Assembly: GCA_964448115.1 (NCBI GenBank)
Contig: CAYUVA010000030.1
Coordinates: 2,512 to 56,048, forward strand
Length of the DNA stretch: 53,537 nucleotides
Direction: 5' to 3'
Source: CAYUVA01 sp964448115 [NCBI: uncultured bacterium]
GTDB lineage: Bacteria > CAYUVA01
This document shows positions 43,916-52,900 of the stretch, one piece after another. A program made the translations under genes and the position numbers. Below the pieces are notes generated by a model. It searched no databases and had not been told where the DNA came from. It saw nothing but the letters and a program-made list of their open reading frames with translations. Position 1 is the stretch's first letter; the number at the start of each line of letters is the position of its first letter.

Positions 43916-44635
43916 ATGACCAAGGTGCAAGCGCTTATAAAACTGATAAAAGACAATGGTGGAGCCGCCTCATGGCAATATATCTATGACAATATAGAGA
44001 AATATTATCCCGCAGCAAAGGCATCCAAGGATTGGGAGGCAGGGCTTAGGGGCGTATTATACAGAGAGATAAAAAACAACCGTAGCTTCAAGCGAATCGG
44101 ATTCGGTGTTTATGCTTTGCTTGACTATCAAGAGGAAAATACCACAAAAGAGATTCAAAAGGACAAGGTGCGTGTCCATTCCTATATTGAGGGTTTGCTG
44201 GTGGAGCTAGGCAACTATGAAAAGTTCGATACATATTGTGCAGATCCCAACGCTACCTTTAAGGCTAATGTATCAATAGGACAGCTTACAACAGTGCGAG
44301 AATTCCCTGAATTCACCTATCCTGAGATAATCTCAGTCGCTAAAAGGATCGATGTAATCTGGTTCAATCGTAAAGGATATAAATTCCCTAGAAAGGTCTT
44401 TGAGGTAGTAGAAAGCATCGGCACAATCGGGGAATCTTTAAATAGAATATACCAGCTCAAGGAATTTCAAGCTGAATTATTTGTGATAACTCAAGCAAAA
44501 TATCAAAATAAAATCATTAACATTTTAAAGCGTGAACCATATTTCATATATAGCAATCTTTTCAAGGTAAAAAGCTATGATGAAATTATCAATTATTATC
44601 AAAAAAGATTAGAATTAGAAAAGTTGAAACTTTAA
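43916..44635 (+). CDS. HARE-HTH domain protein with nuclease-like C-terminal part
   Basis: The 239-residue protein opens with a winged-helix region resembling HARE-HTH (MTKVQALIKLIKDNGGAASW, ending FKRIGFGVYALLDY near 70). The second half has AKRIDVIWFNRKG followed by KVFEVVESIGTIGESLNRIY, the spacing of Asp and Glu residues expected of a PD-(D/E)XK nuclease core, though the second acidic/basic pair is not fully canonical. Such proteins are often restriction or DNA-repair nucleases. It is a single gene, AT-rich relative to its neighbours, with no methyltransferase nearby. The call is inference from pattern. Confidence 0.5.
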   Translation: MTKVQALIKLIKDNGGAASWQYIYDNIEKYYPAAKASKDWEAGLRGVLYREIKNNRSFKRIGFGVYALLDYQEENTTKEIQKDKVRVHSYIEGLLVELGNYEKFDTYCADPNATFKANVSIGQLTTVREFPEFTYPEIISVAKRIDVIWFNRKGYKFPRKVFEVVESIGTIGESLNRIYQLKEFQAELFVITQAKYQNKIINILKREPYFIYSNLFKVKSYDEIINYYQKRLELEKLKL

Positions 44636-44720
44636 GTTTATTAAAATTTCATTTAGGAAATGCAAAAATGGTTATCATTGATTGATGGTTTACTTATCAA
44701 AGACTCTTTCAAATCTGCCT

Positions 44721-44749
44721 TTGACATTGGGCATTTGTTATCATATCTT
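44721..44749 (+). promoter_or_regulatory. Sigma-70-like promoter for the sulfatase-like gene
   Basis: TTGACA (44721-44726) and TATCTT (44744-44749) are separated by 17 bases and lie about 70 bases before the ATG at 44818. Confidence 0.5.
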
Positions 44750-44817
44750 CCTTTATATAAAGTGCAAGATTGCATAAAATCTAGAAGTCAACTAAAAAAT
44801 TAGCAACCAAATACGAG

Positions 44818-46092
44818 ATGAGAAAAGCTAGTTTTTTTATAATTATCGTTACAGGGATGTTATATTATGCGCTCTCTGCTGCACAGGATAAGCCGAATGT
44901 GATCCTGATCAGCGTCGATACCTTGCGGGCAGATGCTGTGAACCAACAAAACATGCCTTATTTGACTGAATGGTCAAAGGATTGCCTGATCTTCAGTCGC
45001 ACAGTAAGCCAGGCGCCGCATACCTCGCCGAGCCACATGACTATGTTAACCAGCCTCTACCCTGGGGTTCATCGTATCTATAATTATTCGCAAGATGGCT
45101 CTGGAGAGCTCAAGGGATACTATCTGAGCAAAGGCATAACCACATTGGCTGAGGTTCTAAAGGAGCATGGATATGCGACCAGGGCGTTCACTGCCGGGGT
45201 GAATGTTACTGGCTGTTTTGGCTTCAACCGCGGATTCTTAGACTATGGAGAGAATGACCTGCTTGATCCGCTGGTTGAGAATTATACACCCTCCATGGAG
45301 CCGGTAACCAAGTGGATCCAGGCGCAAAAGGTCCCGTATTTCGTATTTTTCCATACCTTCGTCTGCCACGCCGGGTATGATCCTCCTGCCATGTTCAAGC
45401 CACCACCACCTGCAACCCAGAAAGACCTGTACCTGGGCGAAGTAAAATATGTTGACCATCAGATCGGTAAATGGCTATTGAAGCTGAAAAGCTCTGGTGA
45501 GCTTGATAACACGATTGTTTTCTTTACTAGCGATCATGGCGAGGAGTTCAAGGAGCATGGTCGCATCAGCCACAACCAGTTCTACGAGGAGGTTTTACGG
45601 GTACCGCTGATAATCCATCACCCTCGAATCAAGCCTCAAACCGTATCTACCCTGGTAAGGCTCATCGATATAATGCCCACCATACTCGATTGGGTAGGTG
45701 CTCCGATCCCCCAGCAAGCGCAAGGCAAGCCTATCTCTGTTACGGAAGCTACGGACAGGATCGCCTATTCGGATATCTATTTCATCAGTCATGGCGACCT
45801 GGCGGGACCGACAGTTTCCATAACCACCTCTACTTACAAATATATTTATATAACCAATTGTTACGGGCGTTTGAGCCATGTCGAGCTGTACAATCTTGTC
45901 GAAGATCCTGAAGAGGTAGTAAATATCGTGGGTAAAGAGAAGGACATCGCTTTTAATTTCAAAACCAAGGTAGAGGAATTCATTCGAGCCTGCGAACAAA
46001 AGGCGCAGGAGTTGGGAAGCAGCACAATCAAGTCTCATACTCCTACCGCGTCTGCTCTTGAAAAGCTAAAGAGCTTGGGCTACCTGAAATAG
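44818..46092 (+). CDS. Sulfatase-like alkaline phosphatase superfamily hydrolase
   Basis: The 424-residue protein has a signal peptide (FFIIIVTGMLYYALSAAQ), then NVILISVDTLRADAV, the metal-binding first strand, and PHTSPSHMTMLTSLYPGVH. In formylglycine sulfatases this site reads C/S-x-P-x-R; here it is Thr-Ser-Pro-Ser-His, so the usual formylglycine is absent and a Thr-type nucleophile, as in phosphoesterases or phosphoethanolamine transferases, is more likely. The other metal ligands FFTSDHGEEFKEHGRISHN near 235-253 are present. It is probably periplasmic. The substrate may be a phosphorylated or sulfated glycan, but this is open. Confidence 0.85.
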   Translation: MRKASFFIIIVTGMLYYALSAAQDKPNVILISVDTLRADAVNQQNMPYLTEWSKDCLIFSRTVSQAPHTSPSHMTMLTSLYPGVHRIYNYSQDGSGELKGYYLSKGITTLAEVLKEHGYATRAFTAGVNVTGCFGFNRGFLDYGENDLLDPLVENYTPSMEPVTKWIQAQKVPYFVFFHTFVCHAGYDPPAMFKPPPPATQKDLYLGEVKYVDHQIGKWLLKLKSSGELDNTIVFFTSDHGEEFKEHGRISHNQFYEEVLRVPLIIHHPRIKPQTVSTLVRLIDIMPTILDWVGAPIPQQAQGKPISVTEATDRIAYSDIYFISHGDLAGPTVSITTSTYKYIYITNCYGRLSHVELYNLVEDPEEVVNIVGKEKDIAFNFKTKVEEFIRACEQKAQELGSSTIKSHTPTASALEKLKSLGYLK

Positions 46093-46130
46093 GAGGAGGC
46101 ACCAAGGTGGGGGCATTTTTGATGACACAA

Positions 46131-46341
46131 TGTCATTCCGCGCCGGCGGGAATACAGTTTCGAGGCAGACTACAGGGGGTGAGGGAGCAGGGAAAAATGA
46201 TCCCTCGCACTTTGCTGCTCATCTCCTTTGCGTTCTTTGCGTCTTTGCGTGATCAAGTCTTTCTTTCCTGCGCCTTGGCGAGCGCTTCTTTTCCTCATTT
46301 CCTCTTTGCATCTTTGCGCCTTTGCGTGATAGTATTAAGCG
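46131..46341. repeat. Dispersed repeat cluster between the sulfatase-like and permease genes
   Basis: The stretch begins with TGTCATTCCGCGCCGGCGGG, close to a widespread REP-type hairpin, and continues with two blocks of TTTGCG words (46225-46250 and 46302-46328). It fills most of the 250-base gap. The second block lies directly upstream of the permease start. Confidence 0.55.
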
Positions 46342-46362
46342 TTGATCGGATTGCAAGATACT

Positions 46363-48036
46363 ATGAAACCTACGGTTAAGATCACCGATGATCCCTTCAT
46401 GCTGACGGTGCTCATAGTCATCGTCATTCTTATCTCCCTGTTTATCATCTATCCTCTAGCCACCGTCATTTTTAAGAGCCTCTCAAGCGAAGGGGGGCTT
46501 ACATTGAGACGCTATGTGGATCTTTTGACCACGCATCGTGATCGCACTCCCCTGACCAACAGCCTAGTACTCGGCTTCTGCACAGCCTTGTGCGGCACCA
46601 TAGTCGGCTTTCTTTACGCCTTTGCGCTAACCAAGGTGCGGTTGCCATTTTCCGGATTCTTCTACTATATCTGCCTGTTCCCCATCATATCGCCCCCCTT
46701 TGTTATTGCCCTTTCAGGCATCATGCTCTTCGGGCATAGCGGTGTGATCAATAAAGGACTTTTAGGCGGTATGGGCGGATTCGAGATCTACGGTCTGCCT
46801 GGGTTGGTAATCGTGGAGACGATCACCTATTATCCGACCGCCTTTTTAGTACTTTACGGGCTTTTGAAGTCGATGAATCCGCATCTTGAGGAGTCGGCGA
46901 TGGACCTGGGCGCATCCAAGTGGCGGATCTTCAGGACGGTTACTATTCCGCTTGCAATTCCGGGTCTTGCCTCCAGCTTCCTGCTCATCTTTGCCCAGTC
47001 GCTGGCTGATTTTGGCAATCCCATGGTAATCGGGGGCGATTTCAGGGTCTTGGCTGTGGAGGCGTACTTTCGAGTAACTGGCACTATGATGGATCTCTCT
47101 GGGGGAGCTGCCCTGGCGGTCATTTTGCTGATTCCATCTTTAATAGCTTATCTTTTACAGCGTTATTGGGTCTCCAGGCGCAGTTATGTAACCGTTACCG
47201 GCAAGCCTCCTTCCGGCTCCAATGTGATGGAGACGCCATTTACACGCTGCCTGGGCTTGATCTACTGCCTGACCATAAGCAGCATCATAGCCCTGTTTTA
47301 CGGGGTTGTTCTTTTGGGTGCATTCGTCAAGGTGTGGGGAAGGGACAATGCCCTGACCTTGAGGCACTTCAAGTATATCTTCAGCCGCAACAACCTGCAA
47401 TGTATCCTCGACACGGTGGCGCTTTCTGCAATAGCAACCCCGATGATTGGCATATTATCGGTCTTCATCGCCTACCTGGTGGTTCGGCGCCGATTTATCG
47501 GCAAGGGAGCGCTCGATTTTTCCACCATGCTAACCTTTGCCTTGCCCGGCACCGTGGTCGGCATCGGGTATGTGCTGGCATACAATAAATCCCCTCTTTT
47601 ATTGACCGGCAGCGCAGCCATACTGATAATCTGCTTTGTATTTCGCTTTATTCCCCTCGGATTTCGCTCGGCAGCAGCCCAGTTGATGCAGATCGATCCC
47701 AGCATCGAGGAGGCATCGATCGACCTTGGCGCATCCACACAGCGCACATTTTTCAGCATAACACTACCCATGATAAAGCCAGCCATCTTCTCTGGGCTTG
47801 CCTTTGCTTTCGTTCGTTGCATGACCGCATTGAGCGCGGTGATATTCTTAGTCTCCGCGCGATACAACCTGGTTACCGTGGCAATCCTGGCTGAGGTGGA
47901 GGCGAGCAACTACAGCGCGGCATCAGCGTACAGCCTGGTCATAATCGCAGTCGTCCTTGCTGTTCTTATTGCCTTGATGAAGCTGGTCTCACGGATAGGT
48001 CGCGGCAGCGCTGAGGATATGCTCACTGCCGCATAG
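46363..48036 (+). CDS. Two-domain ABC transporter permease, FbpB type
   Basis: I start at ATG 46363 (MKPTVKITDDPF); a TTG at 46342 is possible but lies in the repeat edge. The product of about 557 residues has two copies of the binding-protein-dependent permease domain, each with six helices and an EAA loop (ESAMDLGASKWRIFRTVTIPLA near 190-210; EEASIDLGASTQRTFFSITLP near 445-465). The fused form is typical of iron(III) or thiamine importers. The usual periplasmic binding protein and ATPase genes are not adjacent; the downstream gene is convergent and overlaps by 14 bases. Confidence 0.88.
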   Translation: MKPTVKITDDPFMLTVLIVIVILISLFIIYPLATVIFKSLSSEGGLTLRRYVDLLTTHRDRTPLTNSLVLGFCTALCGTIVGFLYAFALTKVRLPFSGFFYYICLFPIISPPFVIALSGIMLFGHSGVINKGLLGGMGGFEIYGLPGLVIVETITYYPTAFLVLYGLLKSMNPHLEESAMDLGASKWRIFRTVTIPLAIPGLASSFLLIFAQSLADFGNPMVIGGDFRVLAVEAYFRVTGTMMDLSGGAALAVILLIPSLIAYLLQRYWVSRRSYVTVTGKPPSGSNVMETPFTRCLGLIYCLTISSIIALFYGVVLLGAFVKVWGRDNALTLRHFKYIFSRNNLQCILDTVALSAIATPMIGILSVFIAYLVVRRRFIGKGALDFSTMLTFALPGTVVGIGYVLAYNKSPLLLTGSAAILIICFVFRFIPLGFRSAAAQLMQIDPSIEEASIDLGASTQRTFFSITLPMIKPAIFSGLAFAFVRCMTALSAVIFLVSARYNLVTVAILAEVEASNYSAASAYSLVIIAVVLAVLIALMKLVSRIGRGSAEDMLTAA

Positions 48037-49024
48037 GTCTATCTTGATCTTCGGGCAGCATGGAGATCATCCTGGCAAGGTTAGGATTCCTGCCGGTTAT
48101 CTTCTCGAATAGCACCGCTGCCAGCCCGATATAGAAGCATATATCATACAGACCATCCTTCCCTAGGTGGATCATCGCATTTGCAGCGTAGAAATCATAG
48201 AGATCATCAAGGCAGAAGGCTAGATTACCTTCATCTCCGCCCGGTTTCACCAAACGGATTACGGAGCCATCCGCTATTGTATTTTCCCATAGATATTCCG
48301 CACCGGGAGAAGCCCTCGATATCGGGTCAGTGAAGAATATCGAGCTATACCCATGAAGCTTGCATACATTAAGGATCGACCGGTAGTCATCGCTATCTAC
48401 ATCGATGATGGAATAAATTTGGTCGGTAAAGATCAACGACTTGCGCAGGATGATGCGGGACAGATCATTGCGTCGAGGCTCGCCGATGCAAAGAGATACA
48501 ATGCTCCTCGATCCCTCCAAGATACACTCCAGCTCGCTTAGAACCTGCTGTTTGTGCTTAAAGGAGATATCTATCGCATAAGGTGTGATCAGGTATTCAA
48601 GGGATCTTTGCCTTAAAAGGGCGCATAGCTTCTGGAAGCGACCCCTCTTGGTCAGTGATCTCAACAATGGTCGCGACTTGCCATCGCCCAGGTTGCGGAA
48701 GAGATGGCGAACATCGCCATGCAGAAGCACCAACTTACCGAGCGCATTGAGCGGCTCCAGGTTATTTTTGTTAGTTACAATCCCTCCGCCGGTTGAGATG
48801 ACGCAATCCTGCGTTTTCTCGAGGCTTAGCAGAACCTCGTGCTCTATTTCCCTGAAGCCGGTTTCACCATGTTTCTTAAAGATCCCGGCAATGCTCATGC
48901 CCGCTCTTTGAGAGATAAGCTCATCGAGATCGATGAAGCCCATTCGCCTCTGTTTGGCTAACTCTTTGCCCAGATAGCTCTTTCCGCTACCCGAAGGACC
49001 GATGAGAACTAGATTATTCTGCAT
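48023..49024 (-). CDS. aroK: Shikimate kinase fused to an unrecognised C-terminal domain
   Basis: Residues 1 to about 165 are a complete shikimate kinase: P-loop GPSGSGKS (residues 8-15), FIDLDELI with the shikimate Asp, FREIE with its Arg, STGGGIV and SRPLL with the lid Arg, then RQRSLEY. The enzyme phosphorylates shikimate with ATP in aromatic amino-acid synthesis. Residues about 170-333 are extra. They contain KSLIFTDQIYSIIDVDSDD and GLAAVLFEKITGRNPNLARM, faintly like the sugar-isomerase (SIS) fold, but I cannot assign them. It overlaps the convergent permease gene by 14 bases. Confidence 0.8.
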   Translation of the reverse strand: MQNNLVLIGPSGSGKSYLGKELAKQRRMGFIDLDELISQRAGMSIAGIFKKHGETGFREIEHEVLLSLEKTQDCVISTGGGIVTNKNNLEPLNALGKLVLLHGDVRHLFRNLGDGKSRPLLRSLTKRGRFQKLCALLRQRSLEYLITPYAIDISFKHKQQVLSELECILEGSRSIVSLCIGEPRRNDLSRIILRKSLIFTDQIYSIIDVDSDDYRSILNVCKLHGYSSIFFTDPISRASPGAEYLWENTIADGSVIRLVKPGGDEGNLAFCLDDLYDFYAANAMIHLGKDGLYDICFYIGLAAVLFEKITGRNPNLARMISMLPEDQDRPMRQ

Positions 49025-49173
49025 AACTGCTTATATTTATTGCATAAATCGCGCTTAAATCAAAGACTATAGGTAAACTCGGTCTCGATTACAAGCACTT
49101 GGGCACTTGGAATGATATATAATGAAATAGTGCCCCTCTCCTTTAGGTCTTTATGGGGTTTGAGACAAAATGC

Positions 49174-49917
49174 TCAGGAATCCACTGCGCCCAATATGAC
49201 CCCTGATGAGAAAACGCAAGTCTTACCAGCGATGCCCAACACCAGGTTTCCCTTCTCGTCCAGTCCGCAGAAAGTCCCCTCCAGCTTGTCATTTCCAACC
49301 ATGAACATTATTTCCCGATCCTTCAGGACTAGCCTTCTATCCACCCTATCGAGAATGGAGCCAGCATCGAGACCATCCAACCTAGCCAGCGTCGGCTCTA
49401 TTGCTCGTATGTATTTGTCAATAACCTTCCCTATATCAGTCAGCTTTCCAGTCTCAAGATAGACCGATGAGGCGGGGAAGATCGGATTCTCAGGGAGCTG
49501 ATCCTTGCTATTGTTGATGTTCACCCCTAAGCCGATGATGTAATAATAATCAGCATCCACCCTCAACTGCTCTATGAGAATGCCGCCCACCTTGCGAAGC
49601 CCGATCATGATATCGTTTGGCCACTTGATGCCACAGACAGCAGTGGTTACCCCTTCGAGAGCCTCAATTGCAGACAGTGCAGTAATGAATGGCAACAGGT
49701 TCACCTGCTCCGGAAGATGGGAATAGTCCCAAGTTACGGTGCAGTAAAGCCCGACCTCCTTAGGTGAGTACCAGGTGCGCCCGTGCGTCCCCTTGCCGCT
49801 GCTTTGAGCACTGGCAATAATGACCCCCTTGCTCAACTGCCGAGCTTGAATAAGTCGTTTTGCCTCCTCGTTGGTTGAATCGATGCTGTCGAGAGAGATG
49901 ATATTTTCTTCAAGCAT
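49174..49917 (-). CDS. birA: Biotin-[acetyl-CoA-carboxylase] ligase, without regulatory HTH
   Basis: The 247-residue protein shows the biotin ligase blocks: SIDSTNEEAK near 11-20, SSGKGTHGRTWYSP near 39-52 (the biotinyl-AMP loop, usually GRGRxGRxW), IKWPNDIMI near 97-105 and GVNIN near 131. The C-terminal SH3-like domain is present. The enzyme attaches biotin to carboxylase carrier protein. It lacks the N-terminal DNA-binding domain of Escherichia coli BirA, so it is probably not a repressor. It lies between the GT-C/PA14/NHL gene and aroK on the same strand. Confidence 0.93.
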   Translation of the reverse strand: MLEENIISLDSIDSTNEEAKRLIQARQLSKGVIIASAQSSGKGTHGRTWYSPKEVGLYCTVTWDYSHLPEQVNLLPFITALSAIEALEGVTTAVCGIKWPNDIMIGLRKVGGILIEQLRVDADYYYIIGLGVNINNSKDQLPENPIFPASSVYLETGKLTDIGKVIDKYIRAIEPTLARLDGLDAGSILDRVDRRLVLKDREIMFMVGNDKLEGTFCGLDEKGNLVLGIAGKTCVFSSGVILGAVDS

Positions 49918-49969
49918 ATTGGCTCAGGGTAACCTTGATTAACACTGTACAGTTAGCCATCTTTTTCCA

Positions 49970-52900
49970 TCATCTGTACTGGGCTTTGAATATCCTCATG
50001 TTCAGGCTGTCCATCAGGTAAAGGAAACCCTTGTTGTCAACCGCAACGCCGGTAGGGAAGCATGGCTTGGTGATAGGGCTATCGGGGATGGCATCGAGAT
50101 AGCTCAGCTTCCCATCGATGATGCACGCCCATGTCATAAAGTCGGGCAGGGAGATGAACAGGTTGCCATTGCTGTCGCTGCACAGGGCTGTGTCCGGCGA
50201 CTGTCCACCGAGCGGTATGGAGCGGATGAAATACCCTTGCGGCGTGAAGAGCACAAGGCGATCCAGGGCTATATCAGTTATAAAAATATTGTCATCCTTG
50301 TCCAGCGCAATGCCGGTCGGCTCGCCGAGAGGCTTGTCCATGTCCTCTCCCTTTCCAAAGCGATGGATCTGTTTTTTATAAGCATCAAAGGCGCGTACCA
50401 CCTGATGACCGGAATCGACAATATAAAGCAGCCCATTAGGATGCAGCAGGCTCTGCTTGGGGGCAAAAAGGTTCACCTGCCCCGTGCCGATGACATCGAT
50501 AAGATCCCCCTTGGGACTCAACACCTGTAGTCGATGATTCCAGGTGTCGCTGATGTAGAGTCGTCCTTTTGCATCGAAAAATATGCTGGTAGGGATGTTG
50601 AATTGAAGCGGTTCTGAGCCTTCAGTGCCGATGCTTCGCATGTATTCCCCCTGTGGTGAGATGACCTGGATGCGATGATTCCTGCTGTCAGCCACATAAA
50701 GGTTCCCCTTGTCATCGATCGCCAGCCCTCGTGGCTCATTGAACTTGCCCGGCTCGGCGCCTTTTGTGGTCTGGTAAAACAGCTCCATCCTGATGTCATC
50801 CGCACCTGCTTTCTCTGGCGCATCAGGCAGCACTTCGTAGGATGGCAGCTCCACCTGTTCGGCGGATCGAATATCGATGTATGGTTCGATGAACAGGCGC
50901 TTTGGTGGTAGTATGGTTCGTGGTTTTCCAGGCTCGATGTAATATGCGCTGATAAACTTGTATGGGGAGCATGAGCGGTAACGGATCTCGAAGTCATGCA
51001 GACCAACACCCAAGTTGAGGCGACTGGTGATTGCATTCCAGCCGGAAAACTCGACCCTGTCATGGAGCGTATTGCCATCAATTAAAAGGGTGTTTCCATC
51101 CGTGGAATCGATGAAGAACTCGTAGTGTCCCGCCTTCTCGATCTCCAACTTCCCTCTCCATATCGCAGAAAATGGCGTTCTGAGTGGTTCATCGCTCCCC
51201 GGCGTCCACTTGTGAACGCAGGTCGCTTCCCTCGCCACCTTGACCGGGTCCCCCTGAAAGTCGGCATTATTATAGTACTCCACGATCAAGCCATTCCCTT
51301 TATCCCGGACCCTGTATAACCAGCTATTAGGCAACGGTCTCTTGAGTCGATTAGGGGTCTCAAAGTGGATGACCGCACCGGCGCTGCTGGCAGGGATATT
51401 CTTTGCCCTGAGTTCCAGGGCATGTAGCCCCTCGTAAAGCTTGTAATACTTAGACTCATCGTCGCCGCTGGAGGCGACCTTGATGCCATCGATATAAAGC
51501 TCGGCTTCGAAGTCGCTGTCGAGGTGAAAGCGATATCCTTCGTAGCGAGGGAGGATGAGCGTCGCTATCCGCAGCAGCGAAAGATTCTCCAAGCCAGGTG
51601 GATAATCAGCCTGCCAAGGATCGTTGCTCCCCTGCTTGATGGCAACTGGATCGCCGGTGCTCCAGTTGTCCTCATAGAAACTATCGATGAAGCCACAGCC
51701 GGCGGTAATTTCATCCTTCTCTACCACTAAAGTACAATAGAACCGATCCGGCTGCTCAGGTCCGGGGATAGGCGTGTATTTATGCCTGGGATAGAAGTCC
51801 TTTAGCCACTTGAGGTAGGGCATGAACTCATCATCTATGATAAATGCCAGCCCCTTGTCTGGATTTAGCTCGCTCATCACCGGCGGCATCGGCTCCTCCA
51901 GGCGATGAATGTCGGGCATCTTATGGCATATAAAGGCGAAGGTCTGCCCGCGATAGACCCAGTCAGGGATGAAGACATTGTATTCAGGGCAAAGCTGTTT
52001 TGCCAGCTTGGATATCTGCGTCTCGGTAAAGTAGAAATCCCGGCGAACGAAGATGTTGTTGCGCTGCGTAACAAAGAAGGTAAAAAAGTTGAGCAGGATC
52101 ACCACAGCTAGCAGCGGCGCTAAAAGCACCATGAACCATTGTATTCTTTTCTTACCAGCTAGCTCGATCCAGAAGATCCAAAGTTTATGCAAAAACACGC
52201 CGGCAAAGATTATAACCACCGGGCAAGCGCCTAGGATACGCAAACCATGCGGATTGGCGTCCATCCGCGTCCAGATCGATGCCTGGATCATAAAGAAATA
52301 GGCGATGAGAAGCAGAAGATGATAACGCCTCCCCGCCTGCAGAAGAACCAGGAAAAAGCCCCAGAAGATAAAAAGCGAGGTGATGAAATCTGCATTCGGC
52401 TCGTGGGGCAGGTTGTGGCGCGGGCGGGGATCGCCCTTGTAGTTGAACATCAGCAGCGTCTTGTAAACATTATGAAATATGGGCGCAAAGCTGTCCTGAG
52501 CCTTTACATCCTTGAAGACCGAGGTGCCGAGCGTGTGATGATAAAAATCGCGCGGATGATTGATGAAGTAATGTATAAGCGGCGAGGTTACCAGGGACGC
52601 CACCGCAAACATGATCAAGCCGCCTATTAGATGCCTGTACCAGCGATCGATATCGCTAAACAACCTCACCAGCAGATAGACCGCAACCGCCGGCAGCACC
52701 AGCCTGAAGCCTAGATATGTATATAATCCGCCGCCCAGAAATATACCCGCCAGAGCGTAGTTGCGGTAGCGATCATCGGTCTCGATCTTGCTTAGAAAGT
52801 AAAGCACCAGCACCACGAATAGCGGATACAGGATCGCCTCGAAGACAACCCGGCTGAAATTGAGGTGCCACCTCGATACGGCGAGCAAAAGCGTCGCTGC

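Noticed and set aside
46107-46379. A 90-residue plus-strand frame with ASLRDQVFLSCALASASF
   Set aside because: The frame is made of dispersed repeat words (TTTGCG) rather than of a gene.
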